Shown here: positions 23,817-32,363 of the stretch, piece by piece
Position numbering within the stretch: the first letter of the stretch is position 1
Layout of the letters: every line of letters starts with the position of its first letter
DNA from: Deltaproteobacteria bacterium
GTDB lineage: Bacteria; Desulfobacterota; RBG-13-43-22
DNA: 46,948 nt
Direction: 5' to 3'
Assembly: GCA_016208255.1 (NCBI GenBank)
Contig: JACQYK010000069.1
Coordinates: 1-46,948 of the forward strand
Notes under the pieces: model-generated
The model's database searches: none
What the model was told of the DNA's origin: nothing
The model's input: only the letters and a program-made list of their open reading frames with translations
Translations under genes and position numbers: made by a program

Positions 23817-24946
23817 GGGAAGTGGCGATTGCTCAAACCGGCATCGTAACGGCGGCTGGAAACGATCTGGAGGCCACCTGGAATTATATTATGACCGGCC
23901 GGACCGCTCTCCGGAAGATCGACCGGTTTCCGGTAAAAGCCTACTCATCGGAGATCTGCGGCTGGATTCCGGGACTTAAGTCATCCGGGAAGGGTTCTCT
24001 GATCCGTAACCTTAGGGATCTTCTCCTGGATCAAATGGACCCGGTCCCGCCCGATTCCCTGCTGATAACCTCCTCGACTAAAGCCGGCATTGATAATCTG
24101 GAAAAGATCAAGCGGGGCGAGGTGGCCGATCCCGAAGACATGATCCCGTCTTCGATAACGGAACGGGTCAAGGCCAGGCTGGGTCTTAACGGTCGATCTT
24201 TTCACATCAGCGCCGCCTGTGCCTCTTCCACAGTGGCTGCAGCCCAGGGAATGGCCCTGATTGCTGCCGGGATTGCCGAATCGGTTCTGATTTTTTGCCT
24301 GGACCTGCTCACTGAATCCGTATTTTCCGGATTTTCCGCCTTTCAGATTCTCTCACCATCTCCGTGCCGGCCCTTTGACCGGGATCGTTCGGGACTCTCC
24401 GTAGGGGAAGGGGGGGCCTTCCTTCTGCTGATGAGCGCCGACCGGGCCAGAGAGCTGGGCCGCCCCGAAAAAGGAATCTTGGCCGGCGCCGGGATATCCA
24501 GCGACGCCCGGCACATCACCGCTCCGGACCGGACCGGAGCGGGACTGATCAGGGCGGTGGAAGCGGCCATAAAGACCGCCGGAATAAAAAAAGAGGATAT
24601 TGCCGGAATAAGCGCCCATGGGACCGGTACGGTTTATAACGACCTGATGGAGCTAACTGCTTTTCGAACCCTATTCGGAAAACAGTGCCCCCCGCTTTAT
24701 TCGGTGAAGGGGTGTCTGGGACATACCTTTGGAGCGGCGGGGGGGATTGAGATCGTCCTGGGGACCAGGATTCTATCATCACAGACCCTGCCGCCGACCG
24801 CGGGCTTTGTTCATCCGGAACAGGGTGCGGAAGGGATTGTCAGCGCTCAAGCCGTTTCACTGGACGGTGATTATCTCCTGACCACCAACTCTGGTTTCGG
24901 CGGCATCAATGCGGCCACTATCCTAAAAAAGGGGGGGAGGCCGTGA
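23813..24946 (+). CDS. Beta-ketoacyl-ACP synthase (KS), rightward arm, first
   Basis: 377 residues from the ATG at 23813, which has AGGAGG 6 bases upstream. A slightly longer frame begins at 23792 but reads through the thioesterase end. The KS triad is complete: C136 (SAACASS), H269 (AHGTGT) and H304 (LGHTFGAAG). It should perform decarboxylative chain elongation on ACP. At 377 residues it is a little shorter than typical FabF (~410). It overlaps the CLF-like gene (GTGA), the usual sign of a KS/CLF pair. Confidence 0.92.
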   Translation: MREVAIAQTGIVTAAGNDLEATWNYIMTGRTALRKIDRFPVKAYSSEICGWIPGLKSSGKGSLIRNLRDLLLDQMDPVPPDSLLITSSTKAGIDNLEKIKRGEVADPEDMIPSSITERVKARLGLNGRSFHISAACASSTVAAAQGMALIAAGIAESVLIFCLDLLTESVFSGFSAFQILSPSPCRPFDRDRSGLSVGEGGAFLLLMSADRARELGRPEKGILAGAGISSDARHITAPDRTGAGLIRAVEAAIKTAGIKKEDIAGISAHGTGTVYNDLMELTAFRTLFGKQCPPLYSVKGCLGHTFGAAGGIEIVLGTRILSSQTLPPTAGFVHPEQGAEGIVSAQAVSLDGDYLLTTNSGFGGINAATILKKGGRP

Positions 24947-25671
24947 AGGCTGTTATTACCGGTATCGGCTGGGTGAACAGCGCCGGCCGAGGACAAGGAC
25001 GGCGGACCGTTTTTCAATCCGGTCCCGCTGAAGGCCGGTTGGAACTTTCAGCCAAAGGCATTCTTGATAAACCGGCCCCCCGTTACGGGAGGATGGATGA
25101 CTATTCCCGGCTGGGGTTATTGGCCATAGCCCTGGTCCTGAAAGACGCCCAATTGGATCAATGGACGGAGATGCGGAACATCTCCGTCATAGCCTCCACT
25201 GTTTATGGATGCCTGCAAACCGACTCTGATTATTATGACACGGTGATACCCGAGGGAGGCCGCCTGGCCCTCCCGAACCTATTCGCCTATACCCTGTCCA
25301 ATACCTTTCTCGGAGAGGCGGCTATCTATTTCGGATTGACCGGAGCCGGATTTATCATTCATGAGTCCTCGCTTTCCGGTTGTTACGGTATGCTCCTGGC
25401 CATGAACAGTCTGGCCGGAAAGGAGTGCGAAGCGGTTATCGCTGGAATTTGTGATGCCGGACCCTCTTCATCCCTCGGCCTGACTGGCCGCGCTGTTCCT
25501 GGTTCCCTTTTCTTTGTTCTTCAGCCGGTCTCCGGAAGGCAGGTCTGGTCCTATGGGACATTGACACAAGAGGAAAAAGGGGATATCTTTTTTGAAGGGA
25601 AAATGGTCAAAGACCTCCACGAATTAGCCGTCTGGTGCACCCAAAAACAAGGTATAAGGTTTAAGGTATAA
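24943..25671 (+). CDS. Truncated ketosynthase-like protein (chain-length-factor-like, no active Cys)
   Basis: 242 residues covering only the N-terminal half of the KS fold: GIGWVNSAG, YSRLGLLAIALVLKDA, a ALPNLFAYTLSNTFLGEAAIYFGLTGAGF-like dimer region in pieces. Where the nucleophile should be, the sequence reads IIHESSLSGCYG, with no Cys at the elbow. The C-terminal half with both histidines is missing. It starts with GTG overlapping the KS stop. Likely role: non-catalytic partner setting chain length or shape, like the short KS-like proteins of Ape and DAR clusters, but a decayed CLF is also possible. Confidence 0.75.
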   Translation: MKAVITGIGWVNSAGRGQGRRTVFQSGPAEGRLELSAKGILDKPAPRYGRMDDYSRLGLLAIALVLKDAQLDQWTEMRNISVIASTVYGCLQTDSDYYDTVIPEGGRLALPNLFAYTLSNTFLGEAAIYFGLTGAGFIIHESSLSGCYGMLLAMNSLAGKECEAVIAGICDAGPSSSLGLTGRAVPGSLFFVLQPVSGRQVWSYGTLTQEEKGDIFFEGKMVKDLHELAVWCTQKQGIRFKV

Positions 25672-25706
25672 GGTATAAGGTTTTTCTTTGAACCTTGAAC
25701 CTTTAA
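25652..25706. repeat. GGTATAAGGT tandem repeat with partial inverted copy
   Basis: AAGGTATAAGG and AAGGTTTAAGG units repeat four times up to about 25682, followed by TTGAACCTTGAACC, a partial inverse. It resembles 7790-7845. The first units encode the C-terminal residues of the CLF-like protein (QGIRFKV), so the repeat has probably supplied that gene's present stop. Confidence 0.5.
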
Positions 25707-25756
25707 TAAATTCGATCAAAGAACCACGTCTCTTTTAGGAAAGGACCTGAGTATCT

Positions 25757-27922
25757 ATGAAGATGACCCTTATTTATCCCACCTGGCCGAAGTTGGAAGG
25801 GCAGAGGGAATACCACTTACCCCCCCATGGTCCGGTCGTCTTTGCCGCTGAACTCCCTCCGGAAGTCGATCTGACCTTTATCGATGAAAACGTCCAGGAG
25901 ATTCCCTTTGATACCTCATCCGATATTATTGCCCTCTCGGTGATGCTGACCAGTCAGCTTCCCCGGGCCTTTGAGATCGCCCGCCGCTTTCGGGAATCGG
26001 GCACCCCGGTTCTCTTTGGCGGGATAGCCGTAATGCTTCATAGTGAAGAGGTGCAGGAGCATGCGGATTCCGTCTTCCTGGGGGAGGTGGAAGGCAGACT
26101 GGCCGGCGTTCTTTCTGACTTCAGACAAGGCCGAATGAAAAAGGTCTATAACTACATGAACGACTTTCCGGATATCCGTCTGGTGGGCAAGGCCAGACGG
26201 GAGATCCTTAATCGTTCCCTTTACAATTATCGGGGGGTCCAGATGTTTGACCTGGTTCACGCCTCCAGGGGGTGCAAATTCAACTGTTTTCCCTGCTGTA
26301 CAGGCTTCCTGGGCGGGAGGGTATTCCGGCCCCGGCCGATTGACCAGGTCATCGAAGAAATGGCCTCTATCCCGAACAACCGGTTGTTCATTGTCGACAA
26401 CTCCCTGGCCCAGGACCGTCAATGGCTTCTGGATCTGTTTACGGCCATGATCCCCCTTAAGAAGAAGTGGGTTTCCCATCCCATCCTGGATGATGACCGG
26501 GTTTTGAACCTGGCCGCCGAAGCCGGTGCCTGGTATGTGTACCAGGCTATTTTCGATACTTCGGATGTGATCCGCAACCGGATTAAAAGACTCAAGGACT
26601 ATGGAATCGGCGTTGAAGGCACCATCATTCTCGGAACCGATGAGCAGGATGAAGACACTATCAAACGCTTGATCGATTTCATCATGGAGATCGGGGTTGA
26701 TATGGCCGAATTTACCATCCTGACCCCCTACCCGCACTCTCCCATAAGGGATCGGATGGAAAGGGAAGGACGGATTCTCAGCAACAACTGGATTGACTAC
26801 ACGGCGGACAAGGTGGTCTTTCAACCCAAACGCATGACCCCGGAAAAGTTGAGGGAAATGTTTCTTTACGCCTGGGAGACCTTTTATCAGGGAGGGGGCT
26901 ACCAGATCAGAAAGGTTGTCCGTCATTCGAAAAATATGGGAAAGGGGGCGGCCATCCTGACTGCCGCCAGGGAAGCTGAAAGAATAGGGAAGACCCATAT
27001 CGTTACCATTGATGCCGACGGGCAGCATGACCCGAACGATTTCCTCCGTTTTTTGCCATTGATCCATGAAAATCCCCTGGCCATTATTGTGGGGAACAGG
27101 ATTTTCGATAAAAAGGCCTCCCCCGTTTTATCCAGGTTCGGACGGAGTTTTTCCAATTTTTGGTTCAGGGTCCAGACCAGTGGCTCTTTGAAAGACACCC
27201 AGAGCGGGTTTCGGGCTTACCCGGTGGCCGTCCTTACCTGGTTGAAGCTCCATGATAAACGGTTTTCCTTTGAGATAGAGGTCTTAGTCAAAGCGGCCTG
27301 GGCCGGGATTGAAATCAGGGAAGTGGATGTCTCGGTCCGTTATCTTCCCCCCCGGGAACGGGTTTCTCATTTTCATCTGATCAAGGATAACTTGGCCCTT
27401 TCCCTGCTCAACACCCGCCTGACTATGAGGGCCGTCCTCCCTCTGCCTCAGAAACAGTTCATACCTTCTAAAGACGGCCTGGAAAACATTTCGGTTTTTC
27501 ACCCCATGAAATCCTTGAAAATCCTGAGCAGGAATACTTCGCCGTCGCGGCTGGCGGTATCGGCCGGGATGGGCGTTTTGATCGGGACCCTCCCGCTGGT
27601 CGGGTTTTGGACCCTGACCGTCCTCTTCACAGCCAATTATTTCGGTCTCAGCAAAATGACCGCTTTAAGTTCCAATCAGGTGTGCAACCATCCTGTAGTC
27701 CCGGCCCTGTGTATTGAACTGGGTTATTTTTTCCGCCATGGGAAATTTCTAACAGAATTTTCGCTGAATACCCTGGGGTATCAGGGATTGGAAAGAATTT
27801 TTGAATGGCTGATCGGATCTCTGGTCCTGGCCCCTGTCTTTGGTTTGATAAGCGGTGGTCTGATCTATCTCCTGGCCTGGTCCGTCACCCGGGGGAAAAG
27901 GGGTCGAACAAAAAAAGGTTGA
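25757..27922 (+). CDS. B12-binding radical SAM - glycosyltransferase 2 (partial) - DUF2062 fusion
   Basis: 721 residues. (1) B12-binding-like Rossmann domain, ~1-140 (DIIALSVMLTSQLPRAFEIARRF, LFGGIAVML). (2) Radical SAM domain, ~160-380, with CKFNCFPC giving C173, C177, C180 for the 4Fe-4S cluster. (3) From ~386 a GT2 domain that begins in its middle at VVRHSKNMGKGAAI, then TIDADGQHDP (metal/sugar-nucleotide Asp) and FSFEIEVLVKAAW; the usual first strands and the DDGSxD motif are absent. (4) C-terminal DUF2062, ~505-690, with membrane segments (RLAVSAGMGVLIGTLPLVGFW). AGGAAAGGA precedes the ATG. Possible roles are tailoring by the N-half and glycosylation by the C-half. The GT half may be inactive, as discussed in the findings. 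Confidence 0.85.
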   Translation: MKMTLIYPTWPKLEGQREYHLPPHGPVVFAAELPPEVDLTFIDENVQEIPFDTSSDIIALSVMLTSQLPRAFEIARRFRESGTPVLFGGIAVMLHSEEVQEHADSVFLGEVEGRLAGVLSDFRQGRMKKVYNYMNDFPDIRLVGKARREILNRSLYNYRGVQMFDLVHASRGCKFNCFPCCTGFLGGRVFRPRPIDQVIEEMASIPNNRLFIVDNSLAQDRQWLLDLFTAMIPLKKKWVSHPILDDDRVLNLAAEAGAWYVYQAIFDTSDVIRNRIKRLKDYGIGVEGTIILGTDEQDEDTIKRLIDFIMEIGVDMAEFTILTPYPHSPIRDRMEREGRILSNNWIDYTADKVVFQPKRMTPEKLREMFLYAWETFYQGGGYQIRKVVRHSKNMGKGAAILTAAREAERIGKTHIVTIDADGQHDPNDFLRFLPLIHENPLAIIVGNRIFDKKASPVLSRFGRSFSNFWFRVQTSGSLKDTQSGFRAYPVAVLTWLKLHDKRFSFEIEVLVKAAWAGIEIREVDVSVRYLPPRERVSHFHLIKDNLALSLLNTRLTMRAVLPLPQKQFIPSKDGLENISVFHPMKSLKILSRNTSPSRLAVSAGMGVLIGTLPLVGFWTLTVLFTANYFGLSKMTALSSNQVCNHPVVPALCIELGYFFRHGKFLTEFSLNTLGYQGLERIFEWLIGSLVLAPVFGLISGGLIYLLAWSVTRGKRGRTKKG

Positions 27923-27982
27923 ACCGCGGGCCTATCTATGTCAATCTGGCGCAGAAGGAATCAAGTTAAAGGAAGGTTTTTT

Positions 27983-28237
27983 ATGACCATTAAGGAAAAA
28001 CTGAAAAAAATGATTGTGGAAGAGCTCAATCTGGAAGAGATCCAACCCGAAGAAATCGAGGATGAAGCCCCGCTGTTTGGGGAGGGTTTGGGCCTCGATT
28101 CATTAGACGCCGTTGAACTGGTCGTTCTGGTTGAAAAAAATTTCGGCGTTGAAATCAAGAATCTTGATAAAGGTCGGATCGCTTTTCAGTCCATCAATTC
28201 ATTGGCGGCCTTCATAGAAGAAAGAAACCAGCCATGA
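27983..28237 (+). CDS. Acyl carrier protein 1 (rightward arm)
   Basis: An 84-residue ACP: FGEGLGLDSLDAVELVVLVEKNFGVEI, with phosphopantetheine Ser40 in GLDSLD, and acidic throughout. AAAGGAAGG lies just before the ATG at 27983, which I prefer over the upstream in-frame ATG at 27938 that adds a basic leader. It overlaps the next KS start (ATGA). It should carry the growing chain for the KS/CLF pair that follows. One of three ACPs in the locus. Confidence 0.93.
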   Translation: MTIKEKLKKMIVEELNLEEIQPEEIEDEAPLFGEGLGLDSLDAVELVVLVEKNFGVEIKNLDKGRIAFQSINSLAAFIEERNQP

Positions 28238-29439
28238 ACCCTGCCTCCCCTGTAGCCATAACCGGAATGGGCTGTTTGTCTGCCCCGGGTCGTACTCTGC
28301 CCCAGTGCCTGGATTCCATTTTCCGGAAGCACCGGGAACCGGCCCCTCCCTCGAGGTTCACTCCCAATCATCCGGTTTCCTATCCGGTTTTTGAAGTTTC
28401 CGACGACCTGACCTCGTTAAGCATCAAGGGGAGCGGAGATATCTCTCGTACCGCCAAATTGGCGCTGGCGGCCGCCCTGGAGGCCATCGAAAATGCCGGA
28501 CTGGACAGGGAAATGCTTCGGTCCAAAAGGGTGGGGATTTGTTTGGGCACCAGCGTAGGCAACGCCATGAACAGTGAAACTTTTCACCGCCAGTTCCGAA
28601 AAGACGAGAAGCCGGAGATGGCCCCCATTACCAGGTATCTCCGCAGTAATCCGGTCGATGTCCTGGCCAAAGAAATTGATTTAAACGGGCCTTGTCAGAC
28701 CGTGGTCAATGCCTGTTCCTCCGGTACGGATGCGATCGGACTGGGGGCCCTCTGGATTCAATCAGGCCGATGCGATCTGGTCCTGGCCGGAGGAGCTGAT
28801 GAACTCTGCCATGTCACCTATAACGGTTTTATCTCGCTTATGATTACCGATGAATTACCCTGCAAACCTTTTGACCTGAATCGAAAAGGTCTGAATTTGG
28901 GGGAAGGTGCCGCGGTGCTGGTTCTGGAATCCGAAAAATCAAGACAGACCCGGCAAAAACAGGCCCGGGCCTTTGTTCTGGGCTACGGGGCCTCCTGTGA
29001 TGCCTATCATCTGACCGCCCCCCATCCCGAGGGACGCGGTCTAAGGCAGGCGATTGAGGAGGCGATCCGCCTCAGCGGTATTTCTGTTAAAGAGCTGGGG
29101 TTCATCAATGCCCATGGCACAGGAACCAGGGATAATGACCGGGTCGAGTCCCAGGTCTTTACCGACCTTTTACCCGGGGTTCCTTTTCTCTCCACCAAGG
29201 GCTATACCGGCCATGCCCTGGGCGCCGCCGGGGCCATTGAGGCCGCATTGACCGTGGCCTGCCTGGAAGAGGGGAGAATACCGGAGAATGTCGGTTTCAC
29301 CACCCCGGATCCGGAATTACCGTCTTTTCCTGTGGGATGCGAAATACCTATCGGAGGAACCATCGCCCTCTCCGAGTCCCTGGCCTTTGGGGGCCATAAT
29401 GCGGTTCTGGTTTTTGGGAGGGAAAGGGATCGGCCATGA
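28234..29439 (+). CDS. Beta-ketoacyl-ACP synthase (KS), rightward arm, second
   Basis: 401 residues of FabF type: N-terminal VAITGMGCLSAPG, then catalytic C161 (VNACSSGTDA), H294 (AHGTGT) and H327 (TGHALGAAG). The C-terminal AFGGHNAVLVFG is as in KAS II. It should do chain extension with ACP 1. It overlaps both neighbours by four bases (ATGA). With the CLF-like product of 29436-30542 it forms a second KS/CLF pair. Confidence 0.93.
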   Translation: MNPASPVAITGMGCLSAPGRTLPQCLDSIFRKHREPAPPSRFTPNHPVSYPVFEVSDDLTSLSIKGSGDISRTAKLALAAALEAIENAGLDREMLRSKRVGICLGTSVGNAMNSETFHRQFRKDEKPEMAPITRYLRSNPVDVLAKEIDLNGPCQTVVNACSSGTDAIGLGALWIQSGRCDLVLAGGADELCHVTYNGFISLMITDELPCKPFDLNRKGLNLGEGAAVLVLESEKSRQTRQKQARAFVLGYGASCDAYHLTAPHPEGRGLRQAIEEAIRLSGISVKELGFINAHGTGTRDNDRVESQVFTDLLPGVPFLSTKGYTGHALGAAGAIEAALTVACLEEGRIPENVGFTTPDPELPSFPVGCEIPIGGTIALSESLAFGGHNAVLVFGRERDRP

Positions 29440-30542
29440 AGCTCGCTATTCAAGGGATCGGCGTGGTAGGTGGTTTTGGAAACGGGATAGAAGCCTTAGA
29501 GACCGCCCTTATTAATAAGAAATACCAGCCCCAGAGTGTTTCCATCAAAACAGCCCAAGGGCCCCGGGAATTGCCGGCCTTTCTGGCGGATACCTCCAAG
29601 CTGGAGGATTTTTTAAATAAGAAGGCCCTGCGTCGGGTGGACCACTTTTCAAGAATAGCCCTTTTGGGATCTTTTCTGGCCCTTCAGGATGCCGAACAGT
29701 TAGAGGGAGATCGCCAAAAAATGGGACTGGTTGTGGCCACCGGTTATGGGGCCTGCCGAACCACCTTTTCTTTTCTAGATTCCTTTTATGACAGCGGGGA
29801 TCAATTCTCCTCTCCGATCCATTTCTCCAATTCCGTTCATAACGCCGCCGGGGGCAATATCTCCATGGTGTTGGGCATCACCGGTCCGGGTTTGACCGTG
29901 AGCCAATTCGAGATGTCCGTCCCTTCGGCCTTGCTCACGGCCGGAATCTGGCTGGAGCAAGGCCGGGTCGATTCGGTGTTGTTGGGAGGAGTTGATGAAT
30001 ATTCTGAAGTTCTGGGGTATTGCTGGCATCGCTTTTTTGGAGATTCCGAGTGGGGGGTGCAGGATATGAACCCAATGGCCTTCAATCTCCAAAACGCTAT
30101 TCCCGGAGAGGGGTCGGCCTTTTTTTTGCTGACCCGGGCAGAGGAGGGGAGCCAGGCGCGCTATGGCTTTATCGGGGATACGGACATGGGTCGATACGGC
30201 CGGGGAAAATTGGAGTGTTCGGAAGAGACCTTGTTTTTCATCGGGGCGGACGGTCATAAAAAGTGCGGGAGTTTTTATAAACGATTGTTGCCTGAACAGG
30301 CCTTGACGACCTGTTATACACCCCTTTATGGCAGCCTTCCGGTGGGGCCGGCTTTTGACCTGGCCATTGCCGCTCTCTCCATAAAGAACAAAAAGATATT
30401 TCCTTCACCCTTTCTCCCCAGCGAGAATCCCGCCTTGGGAATCCTCCGGGGAGAGACCGACTTTAAGGGGGAAAAAATCTGCTGTCTCAAGGTCGGCGGA
30501 GAGGGTGAGTGGGGAAAGATCCTCCTGGATTCTTTTTCCTAG
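29436..30542 (+). CDS. Chain-length-factor-like ketosynthase homologue (no active Cys)
   Basis: 368 residues with the KS fold through most of its length: VDHFSRIALLGSFLALQDAE, VVATGYGACRTTFSFLDS, FSNSVHNAAGGNISMVLGITGPGLTVSQFEMS (read in pieces), GGVDEYSEV. The nucleophile elbow reads SQFEMSVPSA without Cys, and neither HGTGT nor GHxxGAAG is present. It is likely the non-catalytic partner of the KS before it, as ApeC is to ApeO in aryl-polyene synthesis. Its last 4 bases overlap the end of the convergent acyl-CoA synthetase gene. Confidence 0.83.
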   Translation: MKLAIQGIGVVGGFGNGIEALETALINKKYQPQSVSIKTAQGPRELPAFLADTSKLEDFLNKKALRRVDHFSRIALLGSFLALQDAEQLEGDRQKMGLVVATGYGACRTTFSFLDSFYDSGDQFSSPIHFSNSVHNAAGGNISMVLGITGPGLTVSQFEMSVPSALLTAGIWLEQGRVDSVLLGGVDEYSEVLGYCWHRFFGDSEWGVQDMNPMAFNLQNAIPGEGSAFFLLTRAEEGSQARYGFIGDTDMGRYGRGKLECSEETLFFIGADGHKKCGSFYKRLLPEQALTTCYTPLYGSLPVGPAFDLAIAALSIKNKKIFPSPFLPSENPALGILRGETDFKGEKICCLKVGGEGEWGKILLDSFS

Positions 30543-31987
30543 TCTCCTTTCCCTCTCTCATTGACCCCGGCAAGATAGACCTGATACTCAGAGAGGTTAT
30601 TCAGGACCCGGGCGGCGATTTCAAAAGAGGAACAGGTCGGGATATGCTTCTCATGGAACCACTCGGCCACTTCCTGGTTAAAAACTTCCAGAGCGGTATC
30701 TCCCATATGCTCTTGAGCCACGAGCAGGGGTTTTTTCAGCTCTTCTTTTCCTTTAATGACCTTCTGCAGGTATTTGATGACCCCCGACCTGCCCAACTCT
30801 CTAAACATCCAGGTAAATTCCAGGTTATAAATCATAGCGTCGATTTGGGGATCATCTCTTAATATCCGGGCCAGACGAATGAATTGGTCCTCTTCCTCAA
30901 AAAAGGCATCCAACGGGTTTTTTACACTGTTTCCCTGCAAAGGGATAAATTCTCCCAGGGCCTGAATGCTTTTTTCGGTTAATTGGGGAACTTTAAGACC
31001 TTCCTTTTCGGCCATATCGGTCATGGTGACCGAGCCTCCACCGGCACCGCCCAGGATGGCTACTCCCGGGCCTTTGGGCAAAGGTACCATCCTCAGGGCG
31101 GCAAAGGTACTCAAGGCTTCCTGCATGGAATGGACGGAAATGATGCCCGTCTGCCGGCACATGGCCTCCCAGATCTGTTGGGACCCGGCAATGGCCGCCG
31201 TATGGGACAGGGTGGCTCTGGACCCCCCCTCGGTCTGGCCGCCTTTCCAGATAACCACAGGCTTTTGGGGAGTAATGCGTTTGGCGGATTCGAAAAAAGC
31301 CCGTCCGTCCCGAAGCCCTTCCAGATAGGCTCCTATCATATTGATTCTGGAATCCTGGGCAAAGTACTCAAGAAACTCCGAGGCCTGGACGCCTCGGGCA
31401 TTTCCGAAGCTGACGACTTTGTTGAAAAAAATATCCCTTTGGGGTCCCTGCATAATGAAATGACTGGCCAGTTGGCCGCTTTGGGAAAAAAACCCGACAT
31501 TTCCTGATTGGGTTGGAAACTGGTCATTCCAGGCAATCCCTCCCTCGGGGCAATAAATACCCATACAATTGGGACCGATAATCCTGACTCCGCCTTTTTC
31601 GGCGATTTCAACAATCCGATCTTCAATCTCCGAATGCTCCGATTGACCGGTCTCGGAAAAACCGGCCGTTAGCAGATGAACAAATTTTACCTGCTTGGCC
31701 ACACATTCTTCCATGACCTTCAGGGCTGCCCGGGTTGGGATGGTGAAAACCGCCAGGTCTATTTCCCCCGGAATGTCGCTTAGGCCGGGATAGGCCTTAT
31801 AGCCCAGGATATTCTTGGCCGTTGGGTGAACCGGGTAAATATCGCCCTGGAAATCCTGATGAAAGGCGCCGGACATATAAGCGTTTCCGGAACTCCAGCG
31901 TTTTCCTTTTTTAGGGGAAGCCCCGACATAAGCGATATGGCGGGGGTAAAACAATCTATCTAATTCGTGATTTGTTTTTTCAGACAT
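30539..31987 (-). CDS. NDP-forming acyl-CoA synthetase, CoA-ligase (alpha) part only
   Basis: 482 residues. CoA-binding Rossmann domain at the N-terminus (YVGASPKKGKRW...YPVHPT...GYKAYPGLSDIPG), then the ligase-CoA domain with IIGPNCMGIY, FFSQSGQLA and the phospho-His segment RATLSHTAAIAGS. That is the alpha-subunit architecture of ADP-forming acyl/acetyl-CoA synthetases. The ATP-grasp domain (beta part) is not encoded next to it. It interconverts acyl-CoA and acid with NDP/NTP. It may feed or recycle acyl units for the locus, or simply be a degradative neighbour. Start ATG at 31987 follows a GGAACC-type weak SD. Confidence 0.85.
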   Translation of the reverse strand: MSEKTNHELDRLFYPRHIAYVGASPKKGKRWSSGNAYMSGAFHQDFQGDIYPVHPTAKNILGYKAYPGLSDIPGEIDLAVFTIPTRAALKVMEECVAKQVKFVHLLTAGFSETGQSEHSEIEDRIVEIAEKGGVRIIGPNCMGIYCPEGGIAWNDQFPTQSGNVGFFSQSGQLASHFIMQGPQRDIFFNKVVSFGNARGVQASEFLEYFAQDSRINMIGAYLEGLRDGRAFFESAKRITPQKPVVIWKGGQTEGGSRATLSHTAAIAGSQQIWEAMCRQTGIISVHSMQEALSTFAALRMVPLPKGPGVAILGGAGGGSVTMTDMAEKEGLKVPQLTEKSIQALGEFIPLQGNSVKNPLDAFFEEEDQFIRLARILRDDPQIDAMIYNLEFTWMFRELGRSGVIKYLQKVIKGKEELKKPLLVAQEHMGDTALEVFNQEVAEWFHEKHIPTCSSFEIAARVLNNLSEYQVYLAGVNERGKGD

Positions 31988-32151
31988 AAGGTTCCTCCAA
32001 AAATTTAAATCGAGATCGCCGGTTGGCTCCTGGATTTATTTTGTTTTCCCCAAACCGGATTTTCCTCCAACCTCTATTTTCGAACTCAAACTTCATGCCC
32101 TTTGAGGGTACCGACGAATCATGAAAATATTGTAAGATCAATTACTTTTGT

Positions 32152-32325
32152 CGTCATTCCGGTCGGTCGGCTTTGCCGACCTCAATAAAAGACTTCCGGA
32201 GGAAGTCGAGCGAAAGCCGGAATCCAGGTTATTACACAGTAATAAAAGTCCCTGGATGCCGGCCGACTCCCAAAGGGAGCCGATGAGCCGAACGACTCAA
32301 GTCCGGCATGACGGAGAATAAACAA
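32152..32325. repeat. Composite palindromic intergenic repeat
   Basis: GTCATTCCGG ... CGAAAGCCGGAATCCAGG is one arm pair (GTCATTCCGG with CCGGAAT), then CCTGGATGCCGG ... AAGTCCGGCATGACGGAG is a second (ATGCCGG with CCGGCAT). It includes a CGGTCGG-CTTTGCCGAC hairpin. It lies in the 376-bp gap between the flavoprotein and acyl-CoA synthetase genes, where no gene is seen. It is related to 18234-18285 and 5702-5832. Confidence 0.6.
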
Positions 32326-32363
32326 GTCCTGAGATTAATCCAAGGTTATTTTCAAATTGAAGT

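Noticed and set aside
25916..27067. A 383-codon minus-strand open frame inside the radical SAM fusion gene
   Set aside because: Antisense shadow of a gene with intact Cys motif and DADGQHDP; no motif of its own.
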